Assembly: GCF_002382885.1 (NCBI RefSeq)
Contig: NZ_NWVL01000005.1
Location: 62,001-126,000, forward strand
Reading direction: 5' to 3'
Source of the DNA: Streptomyces sp. WZ.A104
GTDB lineage: Bacteria; Actinomycetota; Actinomycetes; Streptomycetales; Streptomycetaceae
DNA: 64,000 nucleotides
The notes under the pieces are model-generated. The model did not search any database. It was not told the DNA's origin and saw nothing but the letters and a program-made list of their open reading frames with translations. Made by a program: the position numbers and the translations under genes. This document shows positions 9,442-18,413 of the stretch, piece by piece; position 1 is the stretch's first letter; each line of letters begins with the position of its first letter.

Positions 9442-9466
9442 CGGGCCCCGGGCAGGTCCGCGCCGC

Positions 9467-9895
9467 TCAGTCGGCCATGTCGGCCATCGCGACCACCTTG
9501 TCGATGCGCACCCGCACGACCAGTTCACCGGGCACCCCGTTGCGCCTGCCGAACTCCTCGGCGGCGTCGGCCCCCACGTAGCGGCCTGCGATCAGTGTCG
9601 CCCACCGCAGCAGTTCCGCGGGATCCTCGCTCAGCTCGGCACGGCCCTGTACCACGGCGAACGCGTACGGAGGCCGATCGTCGTCGACGCACAGGGCCAA
9701 TCGTCCGTCGCGCGCGAGATTGCGTCCCTTCACGCTCCCCTTGCCGGTGTTGAAGACCACTGTGTCGCCGTCGAGGAGAAACCAGACGGGAGCGATATGC
9801 GGACTGCCGTCGGCCCGCACCGTCGAGATCTTCGCGGTGCGGGTGCCCTCCGAGAGGAAGGCCCGCCATTCTTCATCGGTCATGTGGTGTGCCAT
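9467..9895 (-). CDS. PPOX-class F420-dependent oxidoreductase
   Basis: A 142-residue split-beta-barrel flavin/deazaflavin protein. The family pattern is plain: MTDEEWRAFL, then GTRTAKISTVRADGSPHIAPVWFLLDGDTVVF (split here by position: about 17-44), then KGRNLARDGRLALCVDDDRPPY. Actinomycete members mostly use F420H2 to reduce diverse substrates. The start may be the first ATG or the one five codons later. It is convergent with the CvnD-like gene and divergent from the roadblock gene, so it splits the conservon-like pair. Confidence 0.87.
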   Translation of the reverse strand: MAHHMTDEEWRAFLSEGTRTAKISTVRADGSPHIAPVWFLLDGDTVVFNTGKGSVKGRNLARDGRLALCVDDDRPPYAFAVVQGRAELSEDPAELLRWATLIAGRYVGADAAEEFGRRNGVPGELVVRVRIDKVVAMADMAD

Positions 9896-10034
9896 GCGTC
9901 CATCCTGAGCCCGCTGTCCGCTTGGCGCGAAGCGGCACCCCGGGCGGTGGGGGGCGCTTGCCCCTGCGGGACCCGTGCGCGAGGCTTACGCGCGTAGCGG
10001 GGTACGGGGAACGAAGGTACGGGGAGGACGAGCA

Positions 10035-10448
10035 GTGGCGCTTGACCGAGGACTTGACTGGCTCCTTGACGATCTGACCGGCAGGGTGCAACACATACGG
10101 CACGCCTTGGTGCTGTCGAACGACGGACTGGTCACCGGCGCCAGTACCGGGCTCGCCCGCGAGGACGCGGAACACCTGGCGGCGGTCTCCTCCGGCCTCC
10201 ACAGTCTGGCGCGCGGATCGGGACGCCACTTCCGGGCGGGCAGGGCCCGCCAGACGATGATCGAGTTCGACGAGGCACTGCTCTTCGTGACGGCGGCGGG
10301 GGACGGCAGCTGCCTGAGCGTGCTGACCGCGGCCGAGGCCGATGTCGGACAGGTCGCCTACGAGATGACCCTCCTCGTCAACCGGGTCGGCGAACACCTC
10401 GGCGTCTCCGTGCGCCAGGGTGGACCGGAGGGCATCAGCCCTTTCTGA
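10035..10448 (+). CDS. Roadblock/LC7 domain protein, CvnB-like
   Basis: A 137-residue Roadblock/LC7 protein (conservon CvnB or MglB type), a small dimeric regulator of MglA/CvnD-like GTPases. It begins LDWLLDDLTGRV and shows the family pattern HALVLSNDGLVTGASTGL (about 25-42), then AAVSSGLHSLARGSG and ALLFVTAAGDGSCLSVL. The GTG at 10035 follows GGGGAGGACGA. The CvnC-like and kinase genes that usually flank it are absent. It is likely functionally linked to the GTPase at 8803. Confidence 0.88.
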   Translation: MALDRGLDWLLDDLTGRVQHIRHALVLSNDGLVTGASTGLAREDAEHLAAVSSGLHSLARGSGRHFRAGRARQTMIEFDEALLFVTAAGDGSCLSVLTAAEADVGQVAYEMTLLVNRVGEHLGVSVRQGGPEGISPF

Positions 10449-10558
10449 GCTGCGCGTATCGCTGTCGGCGAGAAGTTATCCACAGGGTCGACGCGAGATG
10501 ACTCCCTCGGGCTACCGTGATCACGGAGAGTATTCGAGCCGCACGGGGGAGGACGGTC

Positions 10559-11698
10559 ATGACGATCAAGGAAGCGACCCGCGGGTATGGCGGGGCCGGC
10601 GGTGAGCTGGGCGAGGACGCGACCCGGCAGGACACCGGGCAGACTGCCGAACGGGGGTTGGACGCAGGCGCGTTGCCGCCGTGCGACACCCCGGCGGCGA
10701 CGGTCGCCGCCGGGCGCGCGGCCCAGGAGCTGGGGCTCCGGCGGGCCGAGTTCGAGCTGGCGGTGCACCTGGGGCTGATCACTGTCGGCAGTGGGCCGGG
10801 AGGCGGGCGGCCCCGGGTGCACGAGAAGGAGATCGCGCGCCTGCGCGAGCAGCCGGGGTTCCCCGACGACCTGGCGGAACGGGTCCGGACGGTCGGCACC
10901 GCCGAAGGAGCCGACCTGCTCGGCATCGCTCCGGCCCGGTTCACCCGGCTGGCGCGCGCGGGCTGCGTCTCGCCGGTCACGTTCTATCTGAACCGGTATC
11001 GCGCGGTGGTCTGGCTCTACCTCGCCGACGAACTCGCCGCCCTGGCGGTCCGGGAGCCGGAGCTGCTTGCCGGACGGACGCCCCTGGGGATGCGCACGAT
11101 GCTGGAGGCGGGTGCCGACTGGCGGGCTCGCAACTGGCGCTCGCAGCGCATCGACCGGCTGCTGTGCCGTACGGATGACGCGTGGGCTCGAGCGGCGGTC
11201 CAGGCATCGGCGCTCGACGCTGTGCAACTGGCGGAGGTGGTGGAGGACCCCTATGAACGGGGCTATCTCGTACGGGTCCGGCCGGAGCCGGTCTTCGGGG
11301 GCCCGGCGTCCACGGCGGCCAGGGAAGCCATGGGGGAGTTGCTGCTGGCGGACGACCCCGACGAGCTCCTCTGGCGGCGGGTCAACCTGACTCTGGAGCT
11401 GGACCGGGCCCGCGAGGACCGGCCCGCACCACGTCCCGGAGACGGCGCAAGGCCTCGGACGACACCGGTACGGGTACGGTCGCGGGCAGAGGCAGAGGCA
11501 GAGGCAGAGGCAGAGGCAGAGGCAGAGGCAGAGGCACCGGTACGGGTAGTGGCACCGTCTCCCGCCCCGGCACGAGCAACGGCACAGACACCCACGCCCG
11601 CACCACCACCCGCACCCGCACGGGCGGTGGTAACGCGAAGGCCATGCGGGAGGGGTCTGCTGGCCAGGTTGGGGTGGCGCGGCCGGGGTGCCGGATAA
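10559..11698 (+). CDS. DUF6397-like protein with an Ala-Glu repeat tail
   Basis: A 379-residue protein resembling the Streptomyces family DUF6397. The N-terminal half has two helix-turn-helix-like blocks, AAQELGLRRAEFELAVHLG and GADLLGIAPARFTRLARAG, each followed by basic residues, suggesting nucleic-acid binding. ADDPDELLWRRVNLTLELDRA closes the conserved part at about 300. After it comes a low-complexity tail with eight Ala-Glu pairs and a Pro/Ala-rich stretch. The ATG at 10559 follows GGGGGAGGA and is preferred over the upstream start at 10517. Function unknown. Confidence 0.75.
   Translation: MTIKEATRGYGGAGGELGEDATRQDTGQTAERGLDAGALPPCDTPAATVAAGRAAQELGLRRAEFELAVHLGLITVGSGPGGGRPRVHEKEIARLREQPGFPDDLAERVRTVGTAEGADLLGIAPARFTRLARAGCVSPVTFYLNRYRAVVWLYLADELAALAVREPELLAGRTPLGMRTMLEAGADWRARNWRSQRIDRLLCRTDDAWARAAVQASALDAVQLAEVVEDPYERGYLVRVRPEPVFGGPASTAAREAMGELLLADDPDELLWRRVNLTLELDRAREDRPAPRPGDGARPRTTPVRVRSRAEAEAEAEAEAEAEAEAPVRVVAPSPAPARATAQTPTPAPPPAPARAVVTRRPCGRGLLARLGWRGRGAG
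11486..11536 (+). repeat. Hexanucleotide microsatellite gcagag, 8.5 copies
   Basis: The unit gcagag is repeated eight times perfectly with a trailing gca, inside the tail of the DUF6397-like gene. It encodes alternating Ala-Glu. The unit length is a multiple of three, so copy number can change without breaking the frame; length polymorphism between strains is expected. Confidence 0.95.
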
Positions 11699-11737
11699 GT
11701 CCTCGCGAACGGCCCTCGGATCAGCCATGCTGTGCCG

Positions 11738-12226
11738 ATGTTGATCAGGGAAGCAGCCCGCGAGGACTGGCCCGCCATCTGGCCGTTCTTTCATTCGATC
11801 ATTGCCGCGGGCGAGACACTCACCTACCCGCTCGATCTCAGCAGGGAGGACGCCGAAGGCTGGTGGTATGTCGCGGCGCCGAGCCGCGTGGTCGTCGCCG
11901 TCGACGAGGCCGGGACAGTGCTCGGCACGGCGAAGATGAACCGCAATCACATGGGCAACGGTTCGCACATCGCCAGCGGCACCTATCTTGTCGATCCCGC
12001 GCACTCCGGCCGGGGCGTGGGGCGGGCGCTGTGCGACTACTCGGTGGCATGGGCTCGCGCCGAGGGCTACCGCGCGATGCAGTTCAACGCGGTGGTCGAG
12101 ACCAACACCCACGCGGTCAAGCTGTACCGGTCGATCGGCTTCGATGTGATCGGCACCCTTCCGGAGGGCTTCAACCATCCGACCGAGGGCTATGTGGGAC
12201 TGCACATCATGCACAAGGCCCTGTGA
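11738..12226 (+). CDS. GNAT N-acetyltransferase
   Basis: A 162-residue Gcn5-related acetyltransferase. It begins LIREAAREDWPAI, has strand VLGTAKMN leading to SGTYLVDPAHSGRGVGRALCDY, where GRGVGRAL is the acetyl-CoA pyrophosphate loop (about 90-97), and ends with FNAVVETNTHAVKLYRSIGFDVIGTLP. A GTG two codons upstream is an alternative start; neither has a strong ribosome site. The acceptor is unknown. It is convergent with the phosphatase gene, with three bases between stops. Confidence 0.9.
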   Translation: MLIREAAREDWPAIWPFFHSIIAAGETLTYPLDLSREDAEGWWYVAAPSRVVVAVDEAGTVLGTAKMNRNHMGNGSHIASGTYLVDPAHSGRGVGRALCDYSVAWARAEGYRAMQFNAVVETNTHAVKLYRSIGFDVIGTLPEGFNHPTEGYVGLHIMHKAL

Positions 12227-12229
12227 CAG

Positions 12230-12922
12230 TCAGCTGCCGGAAGCCGGGAACGCCCGGCCCGCCGGACCGGTGCCCTCCGAGCCGCTCGCGGTGATCGGAG
12301 GGACGACCGTCCCAGCCCATGACAGGGCCGTCCAGCCGGTGCCGGGCGATCCTTCGACGACGACCACGCCCGTGTTGTCCAGGCGGTGTTCGGCGGCGAA
12401 CGCGACCGTCACGTTCCGGGCGCGGGCGGCGGTCCATACGCGGATCGCGGCGCCGTGACTGACGAGAGCCACGGTCCGGGGAGCGCCGGGTGCGCCGGCG
12501 GCCAGGGAGCTGGCTGCCTCGGCCACCACCGCGTCGAAGCGCGACAGGGCCTCGACGCCGTTCTCACCGCCGGGCATCCGGCGTGCGGTGTCCCCGGCGG
12601 ACCAGGCGAAGGCGGTCGTCAGGTATTCCCGGGCCGCCGCCTCGTCGGCCCGCATCTCCAGATCGCCGGCCGAAAGTTCGCGGATGCCGTCCCGGATCAG
12701 TACGTCGAGGCCTCGCTCGTCGGCCAGGGGAGCGGCGGTGAGCTGCGTACGCGTCAAGGTGGAGGCGTACAGGGCGGCGATGTCCTCCCCGGCGAGAGCC
12801 CCTGGCAGGGCCGCGGCCTGACGCAGACCCAGATCGGTGAGACCGGGCCCGGGCCGCGCCGTGTCCAGAAAGTGGCCGAGGTTGGACGGTGTCTGGCCGT
12901 GGCGGATCAGCAGCAAGCGCAT
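12230..12922 (-). CDS. Histidine phosphatase superfamily protein
   Basis: A 230-residue phosphoglycerate-mutase-like phosphatase. The catalytic motif LLLIRHGQTPSN is at 3-14, with His8 as expected nucleophile; TLTRTQLTA and the second histidine in ALVSHGAAIRVW complete the site. The ATG at 12922 is chosen because the RHG motif then begins at residue 7, as is usual. Members dephosphorylate sugars, nucleotides, peptides or other small molecules. The substrate is not predictable here. Confidence 0.9.
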   Translation of the reverse strand: MRLLLIRHGQTPSNLGHFLDTARPGPGLTDLGLRQAAALPGALAGEDIAALYASTLTRTQLTAAPLADERGLDVLIRDGIRELSAGDLEMRADEAAAREYLTTAFAWSAGDTARRMPGGENGVEALSRFDAVVAEAASSLAAGAPGAPRTVALVSHGAAIRVWTAARARNVTVAFAAEHRLDNTGVVVVEGSPGTGWTALSWAGTVVPPITASGSEGTGPAGRAFPASGS

Positions 12923-13169
12923 AGAAAGGGTCAGGCTCCAGGTCAGGGCGTGCAGGCGGAACAGAGGGCGTGTGTGAGCCACCCTCTCATTCGGCCACCG
13001 CCTGAGGGCAGCACGACGGGACGGCTGTCCGCCTTGTCAGAAGTAGCGGGCCTATGGCAGGAGTTGGTCCGGCGGAGAGATGCGCGGGGTGGCTGCGATC
13101 TCCCGGGGTGGGGGCAGTACTGTGCGCCCCACCGCCATTCGGGCGGAGATTCATCTGGAGGAAGAACCC

Positions 13170-13805
13170 ATGACCATACCCAGGAGATCGTGGCGTGGCG
13201 CGGGAGCTCTCGTGGCCGCTGCGGTCGTCGGTCTGACCGGAGGCGTCCTCTCCGCCGGTCCGGCCACGGCTCACACCCCCGCCTGGGCCGTGACCTGCTC
13301 CGAGGTGAGCATCGACCTCACCAACTACACGAGCGACGTCCCCAACACGGTGACGGTTTCGGTGGACGGCAAGGACCTGCTCCCCACGGAGACGTTCGGC
13401 AGTGAGTTCCACCGGAAGCTGACGCTTCCCGAGCACGACAAGCTGGTGACGGTCCGACTCGTCGTCAAGGACGCCGACGGCGACGGCGAGCACTCGATCG
13501 ACAAGACGAAGACGGCCGCGGTGTGCGAGGAGAGCCCCGTGCCCACGCCGAGCGAGTCGACCCCGAGCGAGCCGGTGCCGTCGGAGACCGCGGTAACCGA
13601 GCCGCCCGCGCCCAGCGCCACGCCCAGCGCGGAGCCTTCGGAGTCCGCGCCCGCCGCGCCCGCCCCGAGCCCCGGCTCGCCGGACCTGGCCGAGACCGGT
13701 TCGTCGTCGGCGACGCCGGTCATCGGTGGCGCCGCTGTCGCGGTGCTGCTGGCCGGCGGCGGCATCCTCTGGGCCGTCCGCAAGCGGCGCACCGACCAGA
13801 ACTGA
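13170..13805 (+). CDS. LAETG sortase-anchored surface protein
   Basis: A 211-residue secreted protein with a signal peptide (1-34, ending ATAHT) and a globular part of about 80 residues with two cysteines (Cys43, Cys119) that could form a disulfide. A Ser/Pro/Glu-rich stalk (122-171) follows. LAETG is at 173-177, then a membrane helix (about 184-203) and the basic tail RKRR. LAETG is the motif of class E sortases in Streptomyces, so the protein should be covalently attached to peptidoglycan. The start follows GGAGGAAGA. The function of the exposed domain is unknown. Confidence 0.9.
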   Translation: MTIPRRSWRGAGALVAAAVVGLTGGVLSAGPATAHTPAWAVTCSEVSIDLTNYTSDVPNTVTVSVDGKDLLPTETFGSEFHRKLTLPEHDKLVTVRLVVKDADGDGEHSIDKTKTAAVCEESPVPTPSESTPSEPVPSETAVTEPPAPSATPSAEPSESAPAAPAPSPGSPDLAETGSSSATPVIGGAAVAVLLAGGGILWAVRKRRTDQN

Positions 13806-13817
13806 CGCTCCGGCGTC

Positions 13818-13861
13818 CGAGGGGTGTGCCTCGCCGCGGAAGCGATACGGCACACCCCTCG
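13818..13861. terminator. Hairpin between convergent genes
   Basis: A perfect 13-bp stem, cgaggggtgtgcc (13818-13830) and ggcacacccctcg (13849-13861), with an 18-nt loop. It lies between the LAETG protein gene and the convergent PP2C gene and can serve both strands. Confidence 0.8.
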
Positions 13862-13875
13862 TCCCGGCACGCCTT

Positions 13876-16011
13876 TCATCCTTGGCCGTTGGCCGTCGAC
13901 GGGGGCGTGGTGGCCGCCGGAGGCGGGGGGCCGATCTCGCACCAGACGGCCTTGCCCTCCCCGCGCGGCTCGATCCCCCAGCGGGTGGCGACCGCGTCGA
14001 GCAGGAGCAGCCCCCGGCCCGAGGTCGAGGTCTCACCCGGTGTACGCCGCCGGGGCCAGGCACTCGACCGGTCCTGGACCGACAACCGGATCCGCCGCAC
14101 CGGTTCGGGCAGCACCTCCAGCGTCAGGACGGCCCCGCCCTCGGTGTGCAGCAGCACGTTCACCAGCAGCTCACCCGTGACCAGCTCCGCGTCGTCGGCG
14201 AACTCGGCCAGATGCCAGTCGGCGAGAGCCTCCCGCACGATCGCCCGGGCGTCCGAGAGGCCTTCGGGGTCCGCCTGATGGATGTACTGGTGGAGCCGGG
14301 GTGCGTGGGTCGACCCCACATCAGGACTCCGGCGCAGGACCAGGAGCGCCACGTCGTCCCCCGACCCCCACCGTTCCCACAACCGCTCCGACAGATGATC
14401 GGCCAGGGCCTCCGCCCCCGCGGGCCCGGCGCTCACCTCGTTGCGCAGGGCGTCCACCCCGGTGTCGAGGTCGGCGCCGGGCTCCTCGACCAGGCCGTCG
14501 GTGTACAGCACGAAGGTCTCACCGGGCACCAGATCGAGCCGGGTCTCCGGGTACTCCTCGTCGTGGAGGTCCGTCGAGATGCCCAGCGGCAGACCGCCGC
14601 GGACCTGCGGGCTGCCGACCCGGCCGTCCGTGTGCCGGATCAACGGACCGAGGTGTCCGGCCCGGACCACCCGCACCGCCCCGGACGCCAGGTCGACCTG
14701 CGCGTAGGTGCAGGTCGCGAAGCGGTCGGTATCCAGCTCGGCGAGAAAGCGGGAGGCCCGCGCCAGGACCGTGGCCGGAGGGTGCCCCTCGGCGGCGTAC
14801 GCGCGCAGGGCGATGCGCAACTGGCCCATGATCGCGGCGGCGTGGGTGTCGTGCCCCTGCACGTCTCCCACCACCAGCCCGTAGCGGTTGTTGGGGAGGG
14901 TGATCACGTCGTACCAGTCTCCGCCGACCTGCCGACCGCTCCAAGCGGCGTGATAGCGCACCGCGATCTCGCCGCCCTCGACGTCCTGTATCCGGGGCGG
15001 GAGCATCGCGGACTGAAGCTGGGTGGCGAACTCCCTCTCCTCGTCGAAGAGCATCGCCCGTTGCAGTGACTGGGCCACGATGGCGGCCAGGCCCAGGCAC
15101 AGTATGCGCTCGTCCGCGTTGAAGACCGTGCGCTCCCGGTAGAAGAGGGCCAGTCCGCCCAGCGACCGGGCCTGTGCCACCAGCGGAAGATACGCGGCAG
15201 CCCGGAACCTGAGCTTCCCCAGGTGTGGCTCCAGTTCCGGATACCGGCGGGCCAGTGCGGCAAGGGAGGTGATGAACCGGGGGCGGCCGCTGCGGATCGT
15301 GTCCGCGAGGGGCAGATCGCGGTCCAGGTCGCCGGAGCCCAGGCCGTCCAGCACCTCCAGTGACTCGCCGCTCAGCGCCACGATGTTCAGCGCGGAGTTC
15401 TCCACGAGCCCGAGCGCGAGTCCGTCCGCGCCGAGCCTGGCCAGCCCGCCGGGGCCGGTGAGCGCAGCCGTCACGTCGTCCACGGTCACGGCACGTGACA
15501 TCGCGCTCGTTGTGCGTTCAACGATGTTGGTCTGGCGCTGCCGCCGCTTTTCCAGATCGAGCACGAAGGCCGAATGGGTGACTTCCGCCGTCGCGTCCCG
15601 GACGATCCCCACGATCCGCTGGGCCCTGCCGTCCTTCGAACGCAGGATGCGGGCCTGGACATGGGTCCACTGGATGGTCCCGTCGTCCAGCGGTACGCGG
15701 AAGTGGACGCTGTAGGAATTGCTGCCGCTGGTGATGGCCTCATCGATCGTGACGTCGAGCCGGGCCCGTTCCGCAGGCTCCAAGTGCTCCAGCAGGGTGC
15801 CCGGACGCGCGTCGAACGTCGCCGGATCCACACCGAACACCATCAGCCCGGCCTCGTCGATGTCCAGGGTCCGGGCGTCCAGATCCCAGTCGAAGCTGCC
15901 GGTCCGATTCATGGCAAGGCGTTCCGTCGGCCGGATCTCACCGTTGGTCTTCCGGTCGATCCGGCGGAGCGGAGAGGCTTCGGCGTCCTGCCGCCGTTCG
16001 TCGTCGGTCAT
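13876..16011 (-). CDS. PAS-GAF-PP2C(SpoIIE)-HATPase phosphatase
   Basis: A 711-residue signalling phosphatase. Domains in order: PAS (about 34-142, with FDWDLDARTLDID), GAF (about 165-330), SpoIIE-type PP2C (about 345-560, with the metal-binding VGGDWYDV near 363 and VGDVQGHD near 381), and a C-terminal HATPase resembling anti-sigma kinases (about 580-700, with ELVTGELLVNVLLH and TSGRGLLLLDAV). Such proteins act on anti-anti-sigma factors in Streptomyces partner-switching. The ATG at 16011 follows GGAGCAGGA. The kinase and phosphatase activities in one chain would oppose each other; input probably comes through PAS and GAF. Confidence 0.93.
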   Translation of the reverse strand: MTDDERRQDAEASPLRRIDRKTNGEIRPTERLAMNRTGSFDWDLDARTLDIDEAGLMVFGVDPATFDARPGTLLEHLEPAERARLDVTIDEAITSGSNSYSVHFRVPLDDGTIQWTHVQARILRSKDGRAQRIVGIVRDATAEVTHSAFVLDLEKRRQRQTNIVERTTSAMSRAVTVDDVTAALTGPGGLARLGADGLALGLVENSALNIVALSGESLEVLDGLGSGDLDRDLPLADTIRSGRPRFITSLAALARRYPELEPHLGKLRFRAAAYLPLVAQARSLGGLALFYRERTVFNADERILCLGLAAIVAQSLQRAMLFDEEREFATQLQSAMLPPRIQDVEGGEIAVRYHAAWSGRQVGGDWYDVITLPNNRYGLVVGDVQGHDTHAAAIMGQLRIALRAYAAEGHPPATVLARASRFLAELDTDRFATCTYAQVDLASGAVRVVRAGHLGPLIRHTDGRVGSPQVRGGLPLGISTDLHDEEYPETRLDLVPGETFVLYTDGLVEEPGADLDTGVDALRNEVSAGPAGAEALADHLSERLWERWGSGDDVALLVLRRSPDVGSTHAPRLHQYIHQADPEGLSDARAIVREALADWHLAEFADDAELVTGELLVNVLLHTEGGAVLTLEVLPEPVRRIRLSVQDRSSAWPRRRTPGETSTSGRGLLLLDAVATRWGIEPRGEGKAVWCEIGPPPPAATTPPSTANGQG

Positions 16012-16314
16012 TCCTGCTCCGGAGGTCGTCCGGCGGGGCCGTGCGTCGGTGCGCCCCGTAGGCCTCAATTGTCGAGCCGCTTCCACCGGAGTGCCACAGC
16101 GGCTCACGCTTTTGTTGCGTACTGCGCGTCTACGAGGTTCCCAGGGCGGACCCCCGGGTCTCCCGGCTCGGCGGGGCGTCGCAGAATGGCGGGCGAGGCC
16201 CGTCCGGAACCGGACACAGGACGGCCGCCCAGGTGCCCCAGTCCGTGTGACCGGCGAGATGTCCAGATGACCAGGCGACCAGCTGGCCTGGCGACCAGTG
16301 AGCGGAGCGCATGC
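16012..16314. other. Divergent intergenic region
   Basis: This lies between the PP2C gene (minus) and the enoyl-CoA hydratase-family gene (plus). No gene is seen. Near the plus-strand start are two copies of ggcgaccag (16274-16282, 16290-16298) and a short hairpin ccaggc/gcctgg (16271-16291) that could be regulatory. No confident promoter element was identified. Confidence 0.4.
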
Positions 16315-17397
16315 ATGAACGATGAACGGCCCGTCCTGCTGGAGATGCACGGCCACTGCCTGCGCATCACCCTCAACCGCCCCCGGGCCCTCAACGCACT
16401 CAGCCACACCATGGTGGGGCTGCTCGACGAGGCCCTGGCCCGCGCTGAGCGGGACGACTCGGTCGTCTCCGTGGTGCTGGCCGGGGCGGGGGACCGGGGC
16501 TTGTGCGCGGGCGGCGACATCCGCGCTCTTCACGACGACGCGCGGGCCTCGGGCCGCGCGTCCCTGGCGTTCTGGCGCGACGAGTACCGTCTCAACGCCC
16601 GCATCGCCCGGTTTCCCAAGCCGTACGTCGCCCTGATGGACGGCATCGTGATGGGCGGCGGAGTCGGAGTGTCGGCCCATGCCGGAATCCGCGTCGTCAC
16701 CGAACGCTCACGCGTCGCCATGCCCGAGACCGCCATCGGCTTCGTCCCTGATGTCGGCGGCACCCGGCTGCTGGCCGCCGCACCCGGTGAACTCGGCACC
16801 CACCTCGCCCTCACCGGCCGGTCCGTCGGAGCGGACGACGCCCTCCTGTGCGGCCTCGCCGACCACCACGTCCCGGCCCGGAACCTGCCGGCGCTGACCG
16901 AAGCCCTCGCCGCGACGGACACCGCCGCCGAGGTCGCCCGGGCGGTGGGCCAGTTCGCCACGGAGGCGCCCGCCGGTGAACTCGCCGCGCAGCGCGCCTG
17001 GATCGACGCCTGCTATGCCGCGGACACCGTCGAGGAGATCATCCGGCGGCTGCGGGACAGCGGTGTCCCCGAGGCGGCGGACACGGCGGCCGAACTCCTG
17101 ACCAAGTCGCCCCTCGCGCTCAAGGTCACCATCGAAGCCGTCCGCCGGGCGGCCCGGCTGGACAGCCTGGAGGCCGTCCTCGACCAAGAGTTCCGCGTGT
17201 CCAGCCGGGTCTTCGAACAGCCCGACTTCGTCGAGGGCATCCGGGCCAGGATCATCGACAAGGACGGCAGCCCGCAGTGGAAGCCCGCGACCCTGGCCGA
17301 GGTCGACGAACAGCAGGTCGCCCGCTTCTTCACCCCCCTCGGCCCCGGCGAACAGGAACTCGGCCTGGCTTCCGGCTCCGCCGCCCCCACCCCGTAG
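16315..17397 (+). CDS. 3-hydroxyisobutyryl-CoA hydrolase (enoyl-CoA hydratase family)
   Basis: A 360-residue crotonase-superfamily protein of the 3-hydroxyisobutyryl-CoA hydrolase type, which hydrolyses a valine-catabolism intermediate to free acid and CoA. The oxyanion-hole segment LCAGGDIRAL (63-72) and MGGGVGVS (113-120) are present; Glu138 and Asp146 in MPETAIGFVPDVGG are the expected catalytic residues. The length is longer than plain enoyl-CoA hydratases (about 260) and fits the hydrolase group. The ATG at 16315 has GCGGAG upstream. No other valine-pathway gene is adjacent. Confidence 0.9.
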   Translation: MNDERPVLLEMHGHCLRITLNRPRALNALSHTMVGLLDEALARAERDDSVVSVVLAGAGDRGLCAGGDIRALHDDARASGRASLAFWRDEYRLNARIARFPKPYVALMDGIVMGGGVGVSAHAGIRVVTERSRVAMPETAIGFVPDVGGTRLLAAAPGELGTHLALTGRSVGADDALLCGLADHHVPARNLPALTEALAATDTAAEVARAVGQFATEAPAGELAAQRAWIDACYAADTVEEIIRRLRDSGVPEAADTAAELLTKSPLALKVTIEAVRRAARLDSLEAVLDQEFRVSSRVFEQPDFVEGIRARIIDKDGSPQWKPATLAEVDEQQVARFFTPLGPGEQELGLASGSAAPTP

Positions 17398-17400
17398 TGC

Positions 17401-17628
17401 CTATCTGTCGCTGCCGGACAGGCTCGGCTGCAACGCCCGCACGAGGGCGAACAGCTTGTCCTCATTCCCCGTCAGCCCCGCACTGCGCAGCGCCTGGTCG
17501 GCCTCCCGCATCGGTGAGGTGAGCAAGGGCAGATACACCGGCGCGGCGTCCGCGTCCGCGAGCGCTGCGCGGGTGGCCTCCAGCAGGCGTACGTACGCCT
17601 GCGCCGCGGCCAGCTCGTCTTTGTCCAT
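17401..17628 (-). CDS. Small conserved-looking helical protein
   Basis: A 75-residue acidic protein, apparently all helical (DELAAAQAYVRLLEATRAAL and a second helix near the C-terminus), without cysteine, signal or membrane segment. The ATG follows GAGGGGA. No family is recognised. It is convergent with the hydrolase gene, with three bases between stops, and lies 65 bp downstream of another minus-strand gene, possibly as an operon. Confidence 0.6.
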   Translation of the reverse strand: MDKDELAAAQAYVRLLEATRAALADADAAPVYLPLLTSPMREADQALRSAGLTGNEDKLFALVRALQPSLSGSDR

Positions 17629-17693
17629 CTCAGCATCCCCTCGTCAGAGCTGTCTGACCGTCAAGCATCTCCTATGGGTCTGACAACGCCCCC

Positions 17694-18188
17694 TCAAGCC
17701 TCGCCGCGCCCACCGGACAACCCGCCAGGGGGCTCGACCTCCAGGTACCGCCGCCTGCGGGGCCCCCGATACAGCAGCACCGTCCAGCCGAGCCGCCGCA
17801 ACGCGGCCGCGCAACCGGCCAGGGCCTCCTCCTCGTCGTGCACAGCACCGCTTCTCGGCGGCCCGGCCCACTCGACCCGTACCGACCCGGCCGACTCGCC
17901 CTCCAGCACCCGGTACCCGGCCGCCACCCGGCGCCCTGACGCGTCGACCCCCGACGGAGCGGCCCCCGAACTCTCCAGGGCCAGGGCGACGGCCCGCACC
18001 GGACGTTTCCGTTCCCACAGCGCCGGTACGGCCTCAGGATCGGCCTCTCCGGTACCGGTGAGGCGACGGATCTGCAGCAGCCCCTGCAGCGCGGTCCGCA
18101 CTGAAGCGGCCCGCCGCTCGGCGGACTCGCCCGACGGCGGGCCGTCACCGGTCGCGGGCTCAAAACCGGTGCTGTCCTCCGTGTCCAT
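17694..18188 (-). CDS. Protein of unknown function
   Basis: A 164-residue protein; the ATG at 18188 follows GGGAGGGG. An N-terminal acidic stretch leads to a helical region (ASVRTALQGLLQIRRL), and a C-terminal half with predicted strands and a helix (DEEEALAGCAAALRRLGWTV) followed by a basic RRRRYLEV. The C-terminal pattern of a helix with LGWTV recalls small actinobacterial proteins of unknown role. No motif supports a function. Confidence 0.6.
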   Translation of the reverse strand: MDTEDSTGFEPATGDGPPSGESAERRAASVRTALQGLLQIRRLTGTGEADPEAVPALWERKRPVRAVALALESSGAAPSGVDASGRRVAAGYRVLEGESAGSVRVEWAGPPRSGAVHDEEEALAGCAAALRRLGWTVLLYRGPRRRRYLEVEPPGGLSGGRGEA

Positions 18189-18413
18189 GTACCCCTCCCA
18201 CCGCGTGATACGTACGCGCCAAGTGTGCCCGGGATCGGGCAGGTGGCCCGAGCCGATCGGCCTGCGGGAGGGCGTATGAACATGCACCGGGTTCGCCCCG
18301 GCCCCGCCCCCTCATTAGAATCCTGTGTCCGACCACCACAGCAACCGCAACGACCACTGCCCCAGTTTCACCGCCGCACCTCCCGCAGCACCACCCAGCG
18401 AGGACCCGCAACC

